A stretch of 64,000 nt of DNA from an uncultured Acidimicrobiaceae bacterium (GTDB lineage Bacteria; Actinomycetota; Acidimicrobiia; Spongiisociales; SHLN01): assembly GCA_947259275.1 (NCBI GenBank), contig CAMYMH010000025.1, forward strand, positions 5,767-69,766, given 5' to 3'. The notes beneath the pieces were generated by a model. The model did no database searches, was not told where the DNA came from, and saw only the letters and a list, made by a program, of their open reading frames with translations. Shown piece by piece: positions 34,428 to 43,084 of the stretch (position 1 is the stretch's first letter; each line of letters begins with the position of its first letter). A program made the translations under genes and the position numbers.

Positions 34428-36554
34428 TCAATCCTCAGCCTTCTCCAGCTCCTCGGCCTCTTCTGGTTCGCCCTCTTCCCCCACCGGTTCGGCGAGGCCG
34501 ACCGCTTCCAGCACCCTGGCCTGCAGTTGAATCGCCACATCCGGGTTCTCCTGCAGGAACAGCTTGGCCTTTTCCCGACCCTGTCCGAGCTGATCGCCGT
34601 CGTAGGTGTACCAGGCGCCGCTCTTACGAACGATGTCGTGCTCGACCGCCACATCAATGAGGCTTCCCTCCCGGGAAATGCCCTTCCCGAACATGATGTC
34701 GAACTCGGCGATCTTGAACGGCGGGGCCACCTTGTTCTTGACGATCTTGGCTTTCACCCGGTTGCCGGTGAAATCCGACCCGTCCTTGATCGATTCGATC
34801 CGGCGGATGTCGATGCGGGTGGAGGCATAGAACTTGAGTGCCCGTCCGCCGGGGGTGGTTTCCGGACTGTTGTGCACCATGACACCATCCACCAGGTAGT
34901 TGTGCAGCCCTTCGACCTCGATGTCGAACTTCCGCATACTCCGAGTGGGTGGCTTCACGTGCACGTCCAATATGGGTGTGGCAAAAAGCTTCATCTGCTT
35001 AACGGCGGGCTCAACTACGACACCGTACTTGCCGCGATGATGCTCGAGAAGCTTGTACTCCATGCATTCGGGAACGTACGGAGCGATGAGGCCATGCAGC
35101 GCCTCGGTACCGTCTCGATCGAAAGTTAGGACGGCCTTTCTGCCCTTCCCCCGCGGCCGCAGCTTCACGAAAAGGCCATATTCATCACGCAGCAACGCTT
35201 CGAGCCGCCGGCGCGACGAGGCTTCCATGGCCTCAACGACGATCTCGGATCGTCCCGCCGACCCATCCTTCCGACGCGCGGTGTAGGAACCGTCGTCCAT
35301 ATACCAGATAGCCAGCGCGAGGGGCGTGAGCTCTTTGAGGTAATCCCAACTGAAAACCTTCTTGCCACCGACATATACGGCTTGTCGCAGATCGTCGAGT
35401 TCGACTAGCGGCGTGGTTTCGACCATCAATCCGCCCTTGCTGTGCGGGCTGATGCTCAGCGGTACCCCTTCCAGCAGGTCCGCCTTCCATGTTGCATAGG
35501 CATCTTGCATAGGCCCGTGGCCGAACCGGTACCGCGACTTCAACGTGACGCCGGTGCCGTTCGGCCGCTTGGGCGAAATGGAACCATCCCCCATCAGCCC
35601 CCCCAATACCACCTGACGCTGCTGCTTGGAGAGATACGTGGGAAGCGGCATGAGGACCTGGTCTCCGGCCGAGAGCTCTCCTGCTGGGCGCCATCCACCC
35701 GGAGTCGCGACCAGATGCGGCTCGGTGGCCGCAAACTGTGCGCGGCCGTTGCCTTCCGGCTTGTACACCGCGAACTGGAGGAACTTCTCAGCGTTCCCGT
35801 TGTCGAACCAATTGACGATCCGGCGCGGGGCCACTTCGCCCGTTTCGGGATCGACCGCCATCACCTCAACGTCCATCTTCTGGTTGACGATCTTGCCGAT
35901 CTTCTCCTGGGTCCCGTCTGCCAACGTCACCCGCGTCGCATACTGGAAGCATCCGAACATCACACCTATCTTCTCGCGTAGCTGGTTGATGAAGATGGCG
36001 GTGGTATCTGAGCGGTTGATGGTGCCGGCCAGCTTGCGGAGAGCCTGGGACATGAGCCGGGCCTGCAGGCCTACGTGGCTCTGACCCATCTCGCCTTCGA
36101 TCTCGGCCCGGGGCACGAGGGCGGCCACCGAATCGACCACCACCACGTCGAGGGCACCGGAGCGGATGAGCATGTCGGCGATCTCGAGCGCTTGCTCACC
36201 GGTATCGGGCTGGGAAATGAACAGCTCATCGACGTCCACCCCGAGCGCCTTGGCATAGACGGGATCGAGCGCATGCTCGGCGTCGATGAAGGCGGCAATG
36301 CCGCCGTTGCGCTGCGCCTCGGCCACCACATGCAAAGCCAAGGTCGTCTTTCCCGAACTCTCAGGTCCGAATATCTCCACGATGCGGCCGCGGGGCACTC
36401 CCCCGATGCCGAGGGCGATGTCGAGGGAAAGGGCGCCGGTCGAGATCGATTTGACGTTCCGGATGGCACCTTCACCCATCTTCATGATGGCGCCGGTACC
36501 GAACTGCTTCTCGATCTGAGACACGGCCATGTCGAGGGCTTTGTCTTGCTCCAC
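34428..36554 (-). CDS. recA: RecA recombinase precursor with intein
   Basis: 708 residues from GTG 36554: a 347-residue RecA interrupted by a 361-residue intein. The N-extein has Walker A GPESSGKT (63-70) and ends REKIGVMFG; the C-extein resumes [16 protein letters not shown]. After splicing RecA is complete, with an acidic C-terminal tail. It forms the recombination filament and triggers LexA self-cleavage. The promoter carries a LexA box (36698-36711). The next gene downstream is rny; recX is absent. Confidence 0.97.
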   Translation of the reverse strand: MEQDKALDMAVSQIEKQFGTGAIMKMGEGAIRNVKSISTGALSLDIALGIGGVPRGRIVEIFGPESSGKTTLALHVVAEAQRNGGIAAFIDAEHALDPVYAKALGVDVDELFISQPDTGEQALEIADMLIRSGALDVVVVDSVAALVPRAEIEGEMGQSHVGLQARLMSQALRKLAGTINRSDTTAIFINQLREKIGVMFGCFQYATRVTLADGTQEKIGKIVNQKMDVEVMAVDPETGEVAPRRIVNWFDNGNAEKFLQFAVYKPEGNGRAQFAATEPHLVATPGGWRPAGELSAGDQVLMPLPTYLSKQQRQVVLGGLMGDGSISPKRPNGTGVTLKSRYRFGHGPMQDAYATWKADLLEGVPLSISPHSKGGLMVETTPLVELDDLRQAVYVGGKKVFSWDYLKELTPLALAIWYMDDGSYTARRKDGSAGRSEIVVEAMEASSRRRLEALLRDEYGLFVKLRPRGKGRKAVLTFDRDGTEALHGLIAPYVPECMEYKLLEHHRGKYGVVVEPAVKQMKLFATPILDVHVKPPTRSMRKFDIEVEGLHNYLVDGVMVHNSPETTPGGRALKFYASTRIDIRRIESIKDGSDFTGNRVKAKIVKNKVAPPFKIAEFDIMFGKGISREGSLIDVAVEHDIVRKSGAWYTYDGDQLGQGREKAKLFLQENPDVAIQLQARVLEAVGLAEPVGEEGEPEEAEELEKAED
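34869..35951 (-). other. RecA intein with LAGLIDADG-type homing endonuclease
   Basis: The intein occupies precursor residues 202-562. It starts with Cys ([13 protein letters not shown]), ends GVMVHN and is followed by Ser, so splicing residues (Cys1, penultimate His, last Asn, +1 Ser) are intact. The block-B-like [11 protein letters not shown] is visible. Endonuclease motifs are LGGLMGDGS and AIWYMDDGS, each with its acidic residue. Insertion after VMFG is the site of the M. leprae RecA intein, not the M. tuberculosis site. Confidence 0.95.
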
Positions 36555-36689
36555 TGGATTCCCTTTCCTTCTGTTCTACCGCCGGTTGTTCCTATCGTCC
36601 GAAGGTACAAGCCGCCTGTGACACGAACTGCTACCTCGGGCCGGCCCCGATAACTACAGGCATGTAAGTCTATCGGGACGGCGCCCAGT

Positions 36690-36718
36690 ACGCTACCCGA
36701 ACATGTGTTCGACAACAA
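36690..36718 (-). promoter_or_regulatory. recA promoter with internal LexA box
   Basis: On the minus strand TTGTTG (36713-36718) and TAGCGT (36690-36695) are 17 bases apart. The spacer contains CGAAC-ACAT-GTTCG (36698-36711), a perfect LexA box. The arrangement copies the LysM promoter. The leader to the GTG start is about 130 bases. Confidence 0.82.
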
Positions 36719-36750
36719 GGTCTTGCGGTGCGACCGAGGTGGGCCGGGCG

Positions 36751-38199
36751 CTACCGAGCCACCATGACGGTCAGCTCGGAGAACCCCGAGCCGGACGAGT
36801 TCTCGTGCCCTTCGAGCAGGAGCCGCACGGATCGTCCCTCGACGTTTGGCTCGACGAGCACATCCGGATCCGGCGTGCCCGGCAGCTCGACCCGTTCTTC
36901 GTAGACCACTCCCCCCGACTCATCCAGGACCTGGATGGTGACGGCGGCAAAGCCGTGGCCGGTCCTCCGCCGGGAGGTGGCGTTTTGGGCATTGGAGACC
37001 ACGCCGACGGAACCGACAAACTCGAGCCCGGGAGCCGTCCACTCAAAAGTCGAGTAGGCGCCATCGCCGCTCGAAGAGATCCACGATGTGGTCACGTCGC
37101 CGTCCGCCGCTTTGGCGGCCGCAAATGAACCGCACAGGCGGGATGAGGCGGAGACGGTGCCCTCCCGGGTGGCGTTGTAGTCGGCGACCGGCAATGTGGT
37201 CGTGGTGGTGCTGGTGGTCGAAGTAGTGGTGGGAGCAACCGTGGTCGAGGTGGTAGTGGTTGTCGGGCTCACGATGTCGAAGTCGCCGATGAATCCCCAA
37301 CCGATCGGTCGGGCGAAGGCCGCTCCGGTGGCCAGGTCCTGCAATATGAACTGGGCAATCGGTTCCTCGCACGGGTCGATCTCGACCACGTCCAGCGGGT
37401 CGAAGGCGGGCCAGGCGACTCCCACGTACGTGGGCGTGGCCGGTGCGACCGGCAAACCCAGGGGGCTGCCGGAGGCGCACCGCACCCGCGGCTCACCGGT
37501 CGGCCCCGCCAGCACGGCGGTGCCCTTCTCCAGCACCGCCTGCCGCGGAACGGCTTTGCCGGCATCGAGAGCATGCGAGGTCACCCGCACATCCTGCGTG
37601 AGCACCACCGCGGTCAGCCCGGCCGCGAAGTTGGAGACCTCGTCCGGCTCGATGCCCTGGGCGTGTGCCCAGGCCTCTGCAACCGAAGGGACGTTGTTCA
37701 GATGTGTCAGCAGCGCGCTGACGTCGCACCCATGAGCGTCACGGGCGCCGGCGTAGTTCAGTTCGTCTGATCCCTTCACATGGACCGCATCGCCTGGAGC
37801 CGCCGGGATCAACGTCGTGGCCGGGCCCGGGAGGGCAGCAATCGCTCGGGATGTGAGCAGGCTGGGCGTGAACGCGTTTTCCACCCCGCCGGCCGGCACG
37901 AGATATACCTCGTTGGGGGGATATCCCGCCGGGGCGGAGCCATCCCGGAGGGCGAGCCATGCACCCAGGCCGCCGATGAGGACGATCACCGCGAAGGCCG
38001 CCGAGAGCGCCGGAAGAGCTCGTCGGCGCGGTGCAACAGAAGAGACCTGAGGCTGCAAAGTCGGCGGCGGGGACGGCGCGGTCCCGGGCGAAGGGGTGCC
38101 GCCGGGGGCGTCCTCGATCGAGTAGGCGACGCCACAGTTGCGGCATGATCGCTCGTCGGCGCTCACCGGCGCCTTGCAGTTCGGGCACCTGAGTTCCAT
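36751..38199 (-). CDS. Zinc-ribbon membrane protein with DUF6777-like and discoidin-like domains
   Basis: 482 residues from ATG 38199. A zinc ribbon (C5, C8, C19, C22) and a Pro-rich linker precede one membrane segment (~65-83). Outside, a region with SALLTHLNNVPSVAEAWAHA and FAAGLTAVVLTQDVRVTSHA resembles the kinase ectodomain at 13.5-14.2 kb (both have a Cys-containing VRC/TRC site after an alanine-rich AVL segment). A Thr-rich linker leads to a C-terminal beta domain (AAKAADGDVTTSWISSSGDG) typical of discoidin or F5/8 C binding modules. Probably an envelope sensor or adhesin-like protein. It ends just upstream of the recA promoter. Confidence 0.75.
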   Translation of the reverse strand: MELRCPNCKAPVSADERSCRNCGVAYSIEDAPGGTPSPGTAPSPPPTLQPQVSSVAPRRRALPALSAAFAVIVLIGGLGAWLALRDGSAPAGYPPNEVYLVPAGGVENAFTPSLLTSRAIAALPGPATTLIPAAPGDAVHVKGSDELNYAGARDAHGCDVSALLTHLNNVPSVAEAWAHAQGIEPDEVSNFAAGLTAVVLTQDVRVTSHALDAGKAVPRQAVLEKGTAVLAGPTGEPRVRCASGSPLGLPVAPATPTYVGVAWPAFDPLDVVEIDPCEEPIAQFILQDLATGAAFARPIGWGFIGDFDIVSPTTTTTSTTVAPTTTSTTSTTTTTLPVADYNATREGTVSASSRLCGSFAAAKAADGDVTTSWISSSGDGAYSTFEWTAPGLEFVGSVGVVSNAQNATSRRRTGHGFAAVTIQVLDESGGVVYEERVELPGTPDPDVLVEPNVEGRSVRLLLEGHENSSGSGFSELTVMVAR

Positions 38200-38311
38200 T
38201 GATCTTTCCCTGCCGAGGAAGGTAACAAACCCAGCCGGTCGCCCTCCCCGGCCATTCGGCCCTTTTGGTCGAGGTCGATGAGTTGGGGGCGTCCGGACAT
38301 AGACTTGGTGT

Positions 38312-38935
38312 ATGCGGCTCGGCATCGACCTCGACGGTGTGGTCAGCGACTTCAACAAGGGGTGGATCGACCAGTACAACGCTGAGTTCTCGTCCGAGAT
38401 CCCGCTCGACGCGGTCACCACCTGGGACGGCATCGAGCCTCTCACCCACTTCACCGACATGGAGTCCTTCTGGGAGTGGGCCAAGGATTTCGGGAACGGC
38501 AGCCTGTTCCGCCACCTCGACACCCACGCCGGGGCGGTCCCGGCGCTGGTCCGGCTGGCCGCCGACCATGAGATCGTCATCATCACCGCCAAACCAGATT
38601 GGGCCGTCGCCGACACCCTCGCCTGGATCGCCGACCACCACCTCCCAACCCGCGAGGTACACATCGTCGGCATGCACGACCCCAAATGGCCGGTGGAATG
38701 CGACGTGTACCTCGATGATTCGCCCTACCAGCTCGAAACCATGCACGGCAAACGCCGTGAGTCCCAAATCTGCAGGTACGTTCGGCCCTGGAACTCCCCG
38801 GTGCCGGGAGTGCACGATGTGGCAGATTGGGCAGACTTCGAAGAGTTTGTGAACAAGCTCTCGAACAAGCGCTCGAACAAGCTCTCGAACCGGCGGGGTA
38901 GCCTTGACGGTGCCTCCGCGGGAGATAAGGAGTGA
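38312..38935 (+). CDS. HAD-family 5'(3')-deoxyribonucleotidase-like protein
   Basis: 207 residues. The HAD nucleophile motif is DLDGVVSDF (D6, D8); later motifs are IVIITAKPDW and DVYLDDSPYQL, and the layout fits the NT5C 5'-nucleotidase group, which removes phosphate from (deoxy)nucleoside monophosphates. The C-terminus carries an odd tandem NKLSNKRSNKLSN encoded by a 12-base repeat (38851-38890), probably an unstructured tail. It is seven bases from the transporter gene phnD, in one apparent operon that ends with Dgt. Confidence 0.8.
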   Translation: MRLGIDLDGVVSDFNKGWIDQYNAEFSSEIPLDAVTTWDGIEPLTHFTDMESFWEWAKDFGNGSLFRHLDTHAGAVPALVRLAADHEIVIITAKPDWAVADTLAWIADHHLPTREVHIVGMHDPKWPVECDVYLDDSPYQLETMHGKRRESQICRYVRPWNSPVPGVHDVADWADFEEFVNKLSNKRSNKLSNRRGSLDGASAGDKE

Positions 38936-38942
38936 GGCAATA

Positions 38943-39998
38943 ATGAGATTACGTAAACTGCTGGTGCTGTTCGCGGTGCTGGCGATGATCGCCGCTGCCT
39001 GCGGCGGAGACGACGACGCCAGCGCCGACCCGGACAAGATCACCTTCGGGTTCATCCCCTCAGAACGGGCTGAGACCTTGCAGGACGACATCCAGCCGAT
39101 CATGGCGGCGCTGGGCGAGGCGATGGGCATCGAAGTCGAGGGCATCGTAACCGCCGACTACAACGGTCTCGTGGTGGCGCTCGGCACCGGCCAGGTCGAC
39201 GTGGGAGCGTTCGGCCCGGTCGGCTACGTACAGGCCAAGGATCAGTACGAGGATGACATCGACCTGCTCTTGAAGTCGGTGCGGTTTGGAGCTCCCAGCT
39301 ACCACGGACAATGGTTCGCCACCCCCGAGGTAGCCGCCACGTTGTGCGATGACGCGCCCACCGAGGCCGCCCTCGACAACACCGATGACGGTGTTGCTCT
39401 CATGGACGTGACCGAGGTCCTGGCCACCCAGGTCGGCAAGACCAGCGGCAGCGGCAATGCCGAGGCCGAGGTGCTCGACGACGGCACGGCGGTTGACCCC
39501 GGTCTGGCCTGCATGGGATCGCTGGAGGACATCAAGGGCTACAAGGTGGCTTTTGGAAGCGCCACCTCAACCTCAGCCTCGGTCTACCCACGGCTCCAGC
39601 TGCTGGACCTCGGGTTCGATATCGAGGCCGACATCGACTACTCCTATCTGGGATCGCATGACGACGCCGTGCTCGCCGTCTACACCGGCGACTTCGACAT
39701 CGGCGCCTCGTTCGACGACGCCCGCCGCAACGTGCGCACTGAGAACCCGGACGTGGGGTCAAAGGTGGTGGTGTTCAACATCACCGACGAGATCCCCAAC
39801 GACGTCCTGGCGGTGCGAGCCACCCTGTCGGATGAATTCCAGCAGAGGCTGTACGACGCCATCGAGTCCTATCTGGCCACCGACGAAGGCAAGGCCGCCT
39901 TCGACGAGGTGTACGAGTGGAGCGCCATCGCGACCGCAGAGGATTCGGAATTCGACATCGTCCGTGACGCCGTCGACAAGCTCGGCCTGACCGAGTAG
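38943..39998 (+). CDS. phnD: Phosphonate/phosphite-type ABC transporter substrate-binding lipoprotein
   Basis: 351 residues from ATG 38943 with AAGGAG upstream. Lipobox AAAC (Cys20). The PhnD pattern is clear: TFGFIPSERAETLQDDIQPI, GTGQVDVGAFGPVGYVQAKD, and GSATSTSASVYPRLQLLD. An acidic loop of about 50 residues (about 130-190) containing two Cys is longer than usual. It would capture a phosphonate, phosphite or related anion outside the cell. A strong hairpin separates it from phnC. Confidence 0.88.
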   Translation: MRLRKLLVLFAVLAMIAAACGGDDDASADPDKITFGFIPSERAETLQDDIQPIMAALGEAMGIEVEGIVTADYNGLVVALGTGQVDVGAFGPVGYVQAKDQYEDDIDLLLKSVRFGAPSYHGQWFATPEVAATLCDDAPTEAALDNTDDGVALMDVTEVLATQVGKTSGSGNAEAEVLDDGTAVDPGLACMGSLEDIKGYKVAFGSATSTSASVYPRLQLLDLGFDIEADIDYSYLGSHDDAVLAVYTGDFDIGASFDDARRNVRTENPDVGSKVVVFNITDEIPNDVLAVRATLSDEFQQRLYDAIESYLATDEGKAAFDEVYEWSAIATAEDSEFDIVRDAVDKLGLTE

Positions 39999-40004
39999 CC
40001 GTTT

Positions 40005-40041
40005 GGTCGAGTGGGGTCGCATTGGGCGGCCCCACTCGACC
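40005..40041 (+). other. 12-bp intercistronic hairpin between phnD and phnC
   Basis: GGTCGAGTGGGG pairs perfectly with CCCCACTCGACC across a 13-base loop, seven bases after the phnD stop and nine before the phnC start codon. There is no T run, so it may protect the phnD message or cause partial termination, giving more binding protein than permease. Confidence 0.8.
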
Positions 40042-40050
40042 GGCAGTCAC

Positions 40051-40824
40051 ATGATCGAATTCGACCGGGCCACCGTCATCTATCCCGGGGGTCTCAAGGC
40101 CCTCAAAGACATATCGCTCACCATCGAAGATGGCGAGTTCGTCGTCGTGGTCGGACTATCCGGCGCCGGCAAGTCGACCATGTTGCGCGTCATCAACGGC
40201 CTCGTCCCGTTGGCCGAAGGCTCGGTGAAGGTGAACGGTCAGGAGGTGCGGGGCGCGGCTGCCGGCGACCTGCGCGATATCCGCTCCGACATCGGCATGA
40301 TCTTTCAGACCTTCAACCTGGTCAACCGCTCCACCGTGATCAACAATGTCCTGGCGGGCCGGCTGTCCATGGTGCCGCGCTGGCGCTCGACCATCGGGCT
40401 GTGGCCCAAGGCAGATGTTGAGGTGGCACTGCAGTCGCTGGAACGGGTGGGCATCGTCGACAAGGCGTACGAGCGGGCCAGCAATCTGTCGGGCGGCCAG
40501 CAGCAACGGGTCGGGATCGCCCGGGCCCTGGCGCAAGAGCCGGAATTGATCCTCGCCGACGAACCGGTTGCCTCGCTCGACCCGGTCACCTCCCACATGG
40601 TGATGCGCGATCTGCAGCGCATCAACCGCGAGCTCGGGATCACCACCCTCATCAATCTCCACTTCCTCGACCTGGCCCGCGCCTACGGGCAACGGCTGAT
40701 CGGTTTGCGTGACGGGGAGCTGGTGTTCGACGGGGACATCGCCGACGTCGACGAGGACGTCTTTCGGGGAATCTACGGCCGGGCCATCACCCCCGAGGAT
40801 CTTCTGGATGCGGCCGGAACATGA
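40051..40824 (+). CDS. phnC: Phosphonate-type ABC transporter ATP-binding protein
   Basis: 257 residues from ATG 40051. Walker A GLSGAGKST, Q-loop MIFQTFNLV, signature LSGGQQQR, Walker B ELILADEP and the switch His in LINLHFLD are all present. The RYGxR-like AYGQRLIGLRDGELVFDG end is typical of PhnC. It energises the two permease subunits encoded immediately downstream and overlaps the first by four bases (ATGA). Confidence 0.93.
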   Translation: MIEFDRATVIYPGGLKALKDISLTIEDGEFVVVVGLSGAGKSTMLRVINGLVPLAEGSVKVNGQEVRGAAAGDLRDIRSDIGMIFQTFNLVNRSTVINNVLAGRLSMVPRWRSTIGLWPKADVEVALQSLERVGIVDKAYERASNLSGGQQQRVGIARALAQEPELILADEPVASLDPVTSHMVMRDLQRINRELGITTLINLHFLDLARAYGQRLIGLRDGELVFDGDIADVDEDVFRGIYGRAITPEDLLDAAGT

Positions 40825-42200
40825 CCGGCCCGGCCGAGATCACGACCTTCGAGATCACCCCTTCCGAGCGTCCCGCCCCACCGCCCCGGTCGGGGCCCTT
40901 TTTTGTCGTCGTGCTGCTCATCGGGCTCGGCTTCGGCGTCGGCGGCATCATCTCGGGCGGGGCCGGCGTGGTGTGGGGCCTGACCGGCGGCGTGCTCGCC
41001 GCCACGGCCTTGCGCTGGCGAGGCCAAAGCTCCCACCCGGTTGATGCCCTGGCGGTGGTCTTCGCTTCGGCCCTCGGCCTGGGCTGGTCCGGCTGGGCAC
41101 TCGGCGAACGCGGAAGCAGCGTTGAAGGCACCACTGCCCTGCTGGCAGCGGTGGGCTGGCTGCTCCCGGGCGCCGCCATCGGGTTCGTGGTGTGGCGTCA
41201 TTCCCGCCGACTCCGGCTGGCGTCGGTATTGGTTTCGGCAGTGGGCTGGGCCCTGGCTGCGTTCTTCGTTTTCTTGTGGGCCGAGGGCCTGGGAGCCGTG
41301 GAGAGCCTTTCCCGCACCGCAGTCCAGGCAGGCGAGATCGTCGAGTTGACCGGGACCTTCTACGCCACGACCGGGTTCTTCATTGCCCTCATCGGGGCCG
41401 GAGTGACCTTCGCGCTGCTCGTCGGCTCCCCGGCGTTGGTGGCCGTCGCCGGCTCGATCACCTTCACCCTGTTCGCCGCCTCCCAGATCGGGTTCTCACT
41501 CATCAAGGTGACGTCCGAGATCGACAAGCTGAACATTCTGGCGCAGGAGTTCTGGCCGCCGGAGTGGACATGGCCTAACTTGACCGGACAACCAGCCGAG
41601 AACCAGATCCTCGAGCCGATGGTGGAAACCATGCAGATTGCGGTGGTGGGCGCCACCGTCGGGTGCCTCATCGCTCTTCCCCTCGCCTTTCTCGCCTCCA
41701 AGATGACCACCTTCAACCTCCCCACCTTCTGGGGAAGCCGATTCTTCATGAACGTCATCCGCGCCATCCCCGACCTGTTCTATGCGATGATCTTCGTTTC
41801 GGCGGTGGGCTTCGGATCGCCCTTTGCAGGGGCGCTGGCCATGATCATGTTCTCGCTGGGCATCATGGCCAAGCTGCTGTCGGAGACGGTCGACGGCATC
41901 GAGCCCGGGCCGCTGGAGGCGTCGCGAGCGACCGGGGCTCGTCACTCCCAGGTGGTCCAGTACTCGGCGATGCCCCAGGTGCTGCCCAACTACGTCGCCT
42001 ATGCCCTCTACATCTTCGAGCTCAACATCCGGGCCTCGGTGGTCATCGGGATCGTCGGGGCCGGCGGCATCGGCCGTTTGCTCGACGAGCAGCGGGTGTT
42101 CTTCCAGTGGGACCGGGTGATGGCGATCGTGATCGTCATCTGGGTCTCGGTCATCCTCATCGAGGCGGTCAGCGTGACCGTGCGCCGGAGGCTGGTGTGA
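40821..42200 (+). CDS. phnE: Phosphonate-type ABC permease with an extra N-terminal membrane region
   Basis: 459 residues, much longer than the usual ~270. Residues 1-~230 form an additional hydrophobic region with about seven segments (FFVVVLLIGLGFGVGGIIS, then VDALAVVFASALGLGWSGWA). The permease domain proper starts near 260 (EPMVETMQIAVVGATVGCLI) and contains the EAA loop (EASRATGARHSQVVQYSAMP). It overlaps phnC by four bases and the second permease by four (GTGA). The extra region may be a sensor or scaffold; I know no function for it. Confidence 0.88.
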   Translation: MTGPAEITTFEITPSERPAPPPRSGPFFVVVLLIGLGFGVGGIISGGAGVVWGLTGGVLAATALRWRGQSSHPVDALAVVFASALGLGWSGWALGERGSSVEGTTALLAAVGWLLPGAAIGFVVWRHSRRLRLASVLVSAVGWALAAFFVFLWAEGLGAVESLSRTAVQAGEIVELTGTFYATTGFFIALIGAGVTFALLVGSPALVAVAGSITFTLFAASQIGFSLIKVTSEIDKLNILAQEFWPPEWTWPNLTGQPAENQILEPMVETMQIAVVGATVGCLIALPLAFLASKMTTFNLPTFWGSRFFMNVIRAIPDLFYAMIFVSAVGFGSPFAGALAMIMFSLGIMAKLLSETVDGIEPGPLEASRATGARHSQVVQYSAMPQVLPNYVAYALYIFELNIRASVVIGIVGAGGIGRLLDEQRVFFQWDRVMAIVIVIWVSVILIEAVSVTVRRRLV

Positions 42201-43084
42201 GCTCGACGGTCACCACCCAAGCCTCCAAGAGCCCGCCCCGGCCCCAAGCACCGGTCGGACCGCGCCTCATCCGGTGGGGCGTCACTCTCATCATCCTCAT
42301 TCCGTTCATATGGGGCGCCCTCGGCCTGGAGATCTCCCCCGGCCGGATTGCCCGGGCTCCGGAGCTGGTGTGGAACATCGTCTCGGCCATGTTCCCACCC
42401 GACTGGAGCATCCTCGGCCGCTCCATGGACAAGATGCTCGAATCGCTCTACATCGCCTGGGTGGCCACGATCATCGGGGCCATGTTCTCGTTCGTTTTCG
42501 GATTCCTGGCCGCCACCAATATGGCGCCGCGCTGGATCGCCACGCCCATACGAGCCCTGCTCAGCGCCATCCGCGCGTTTCCCGAGCTGGTGCTGGCCAT
42601 CATGCTGATCCCGGCGTTCGGGCTCGGTGCATTCACCGGCACGCTGGCGCTGGGCCTGCACTCCATCGGCACCCTCGGCAAGCTCACCTCCGAGGTCATC
42701 GAGGGCATCGATGAGGGGCCCCTCGAGGCGATGAAGTCCGCCGGGGGCACCAAACTGTCGACGATCCGCTTCGGAGTGCTCCCCCAGGCGATGCCGAACA
42801 TCCTGGCTTACTGGCTCTATCGATTCGAGATCAATGTCCGGGCCTCGGCGGTGCTCGGCATCATCGGGGCCGGTGGGATCGGCGCCGACCTCTTCTCCTT
42901 CCTGAAGTTCCGCGACTTCCCACAGGCGGGGATGACGTTGCTGGTAGTCATGGTGACGGTGCTCCTCATCGACGGCGTGTCCGGGGCGGTCCGGCGCCGG
43001 ATCATCTCCGGTGAGCCCGGCAAGGGCCCGGTTTCCAAGCTGATGGGCCTCGTCCGCACCCCCCGTCCCGCGCCTCAGCAGTAA
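42197..43084 (+). CDS. phnE: Phosphonate-type ABC permease, second subunit
   Basis: 295 residues from GTG 42197, which overlaps the previous stop. An N-terminal Pro-rich leader is followed by about six membrane segments. The EAA loop is EAMKSAGGTKLSTIRFGVLP followed by QAMPNILAY, and the C-terminal GIIGAGGIGADLFSFLKF is the PhnE signature. It pairs with the longer PhnE to make a heteromeric channel. It overlaps dgt as TAATG. Confidence 0.9.
   Translation: MSSTVTTQASKSPPRPQAPVGPRLIRWGVTLIILIPFIWGALGLEISPGRIARAPELVWNIVSAMFPPDWSILGRSMDKMLESLYIAWVATIIGAMFSFVFGFLAATNMAPRWIATPIRALLSAIRAFPELVLAIMLIPAFGLGAFTGTLALGLHSIGTLGKLTSEVIEGIDEGPLEAMKSAGGTKLSTIRFGVLPQAMPNILAYWLYRFEINVRASAVLGIIGAGGIGADLFSFLKFRDFPQAGMTLLVVMVTVLLIDGVSGAVRRRIISGEPGKGPVSKLMGLVRTPRPAPQQ

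Noticed and set aside
38847-38892. LexA operator from repeated CGAAC motifs
   Set aside because: The CGAAC copies are direct tandem repeats within coding sequence and never face a GTTCG partner.
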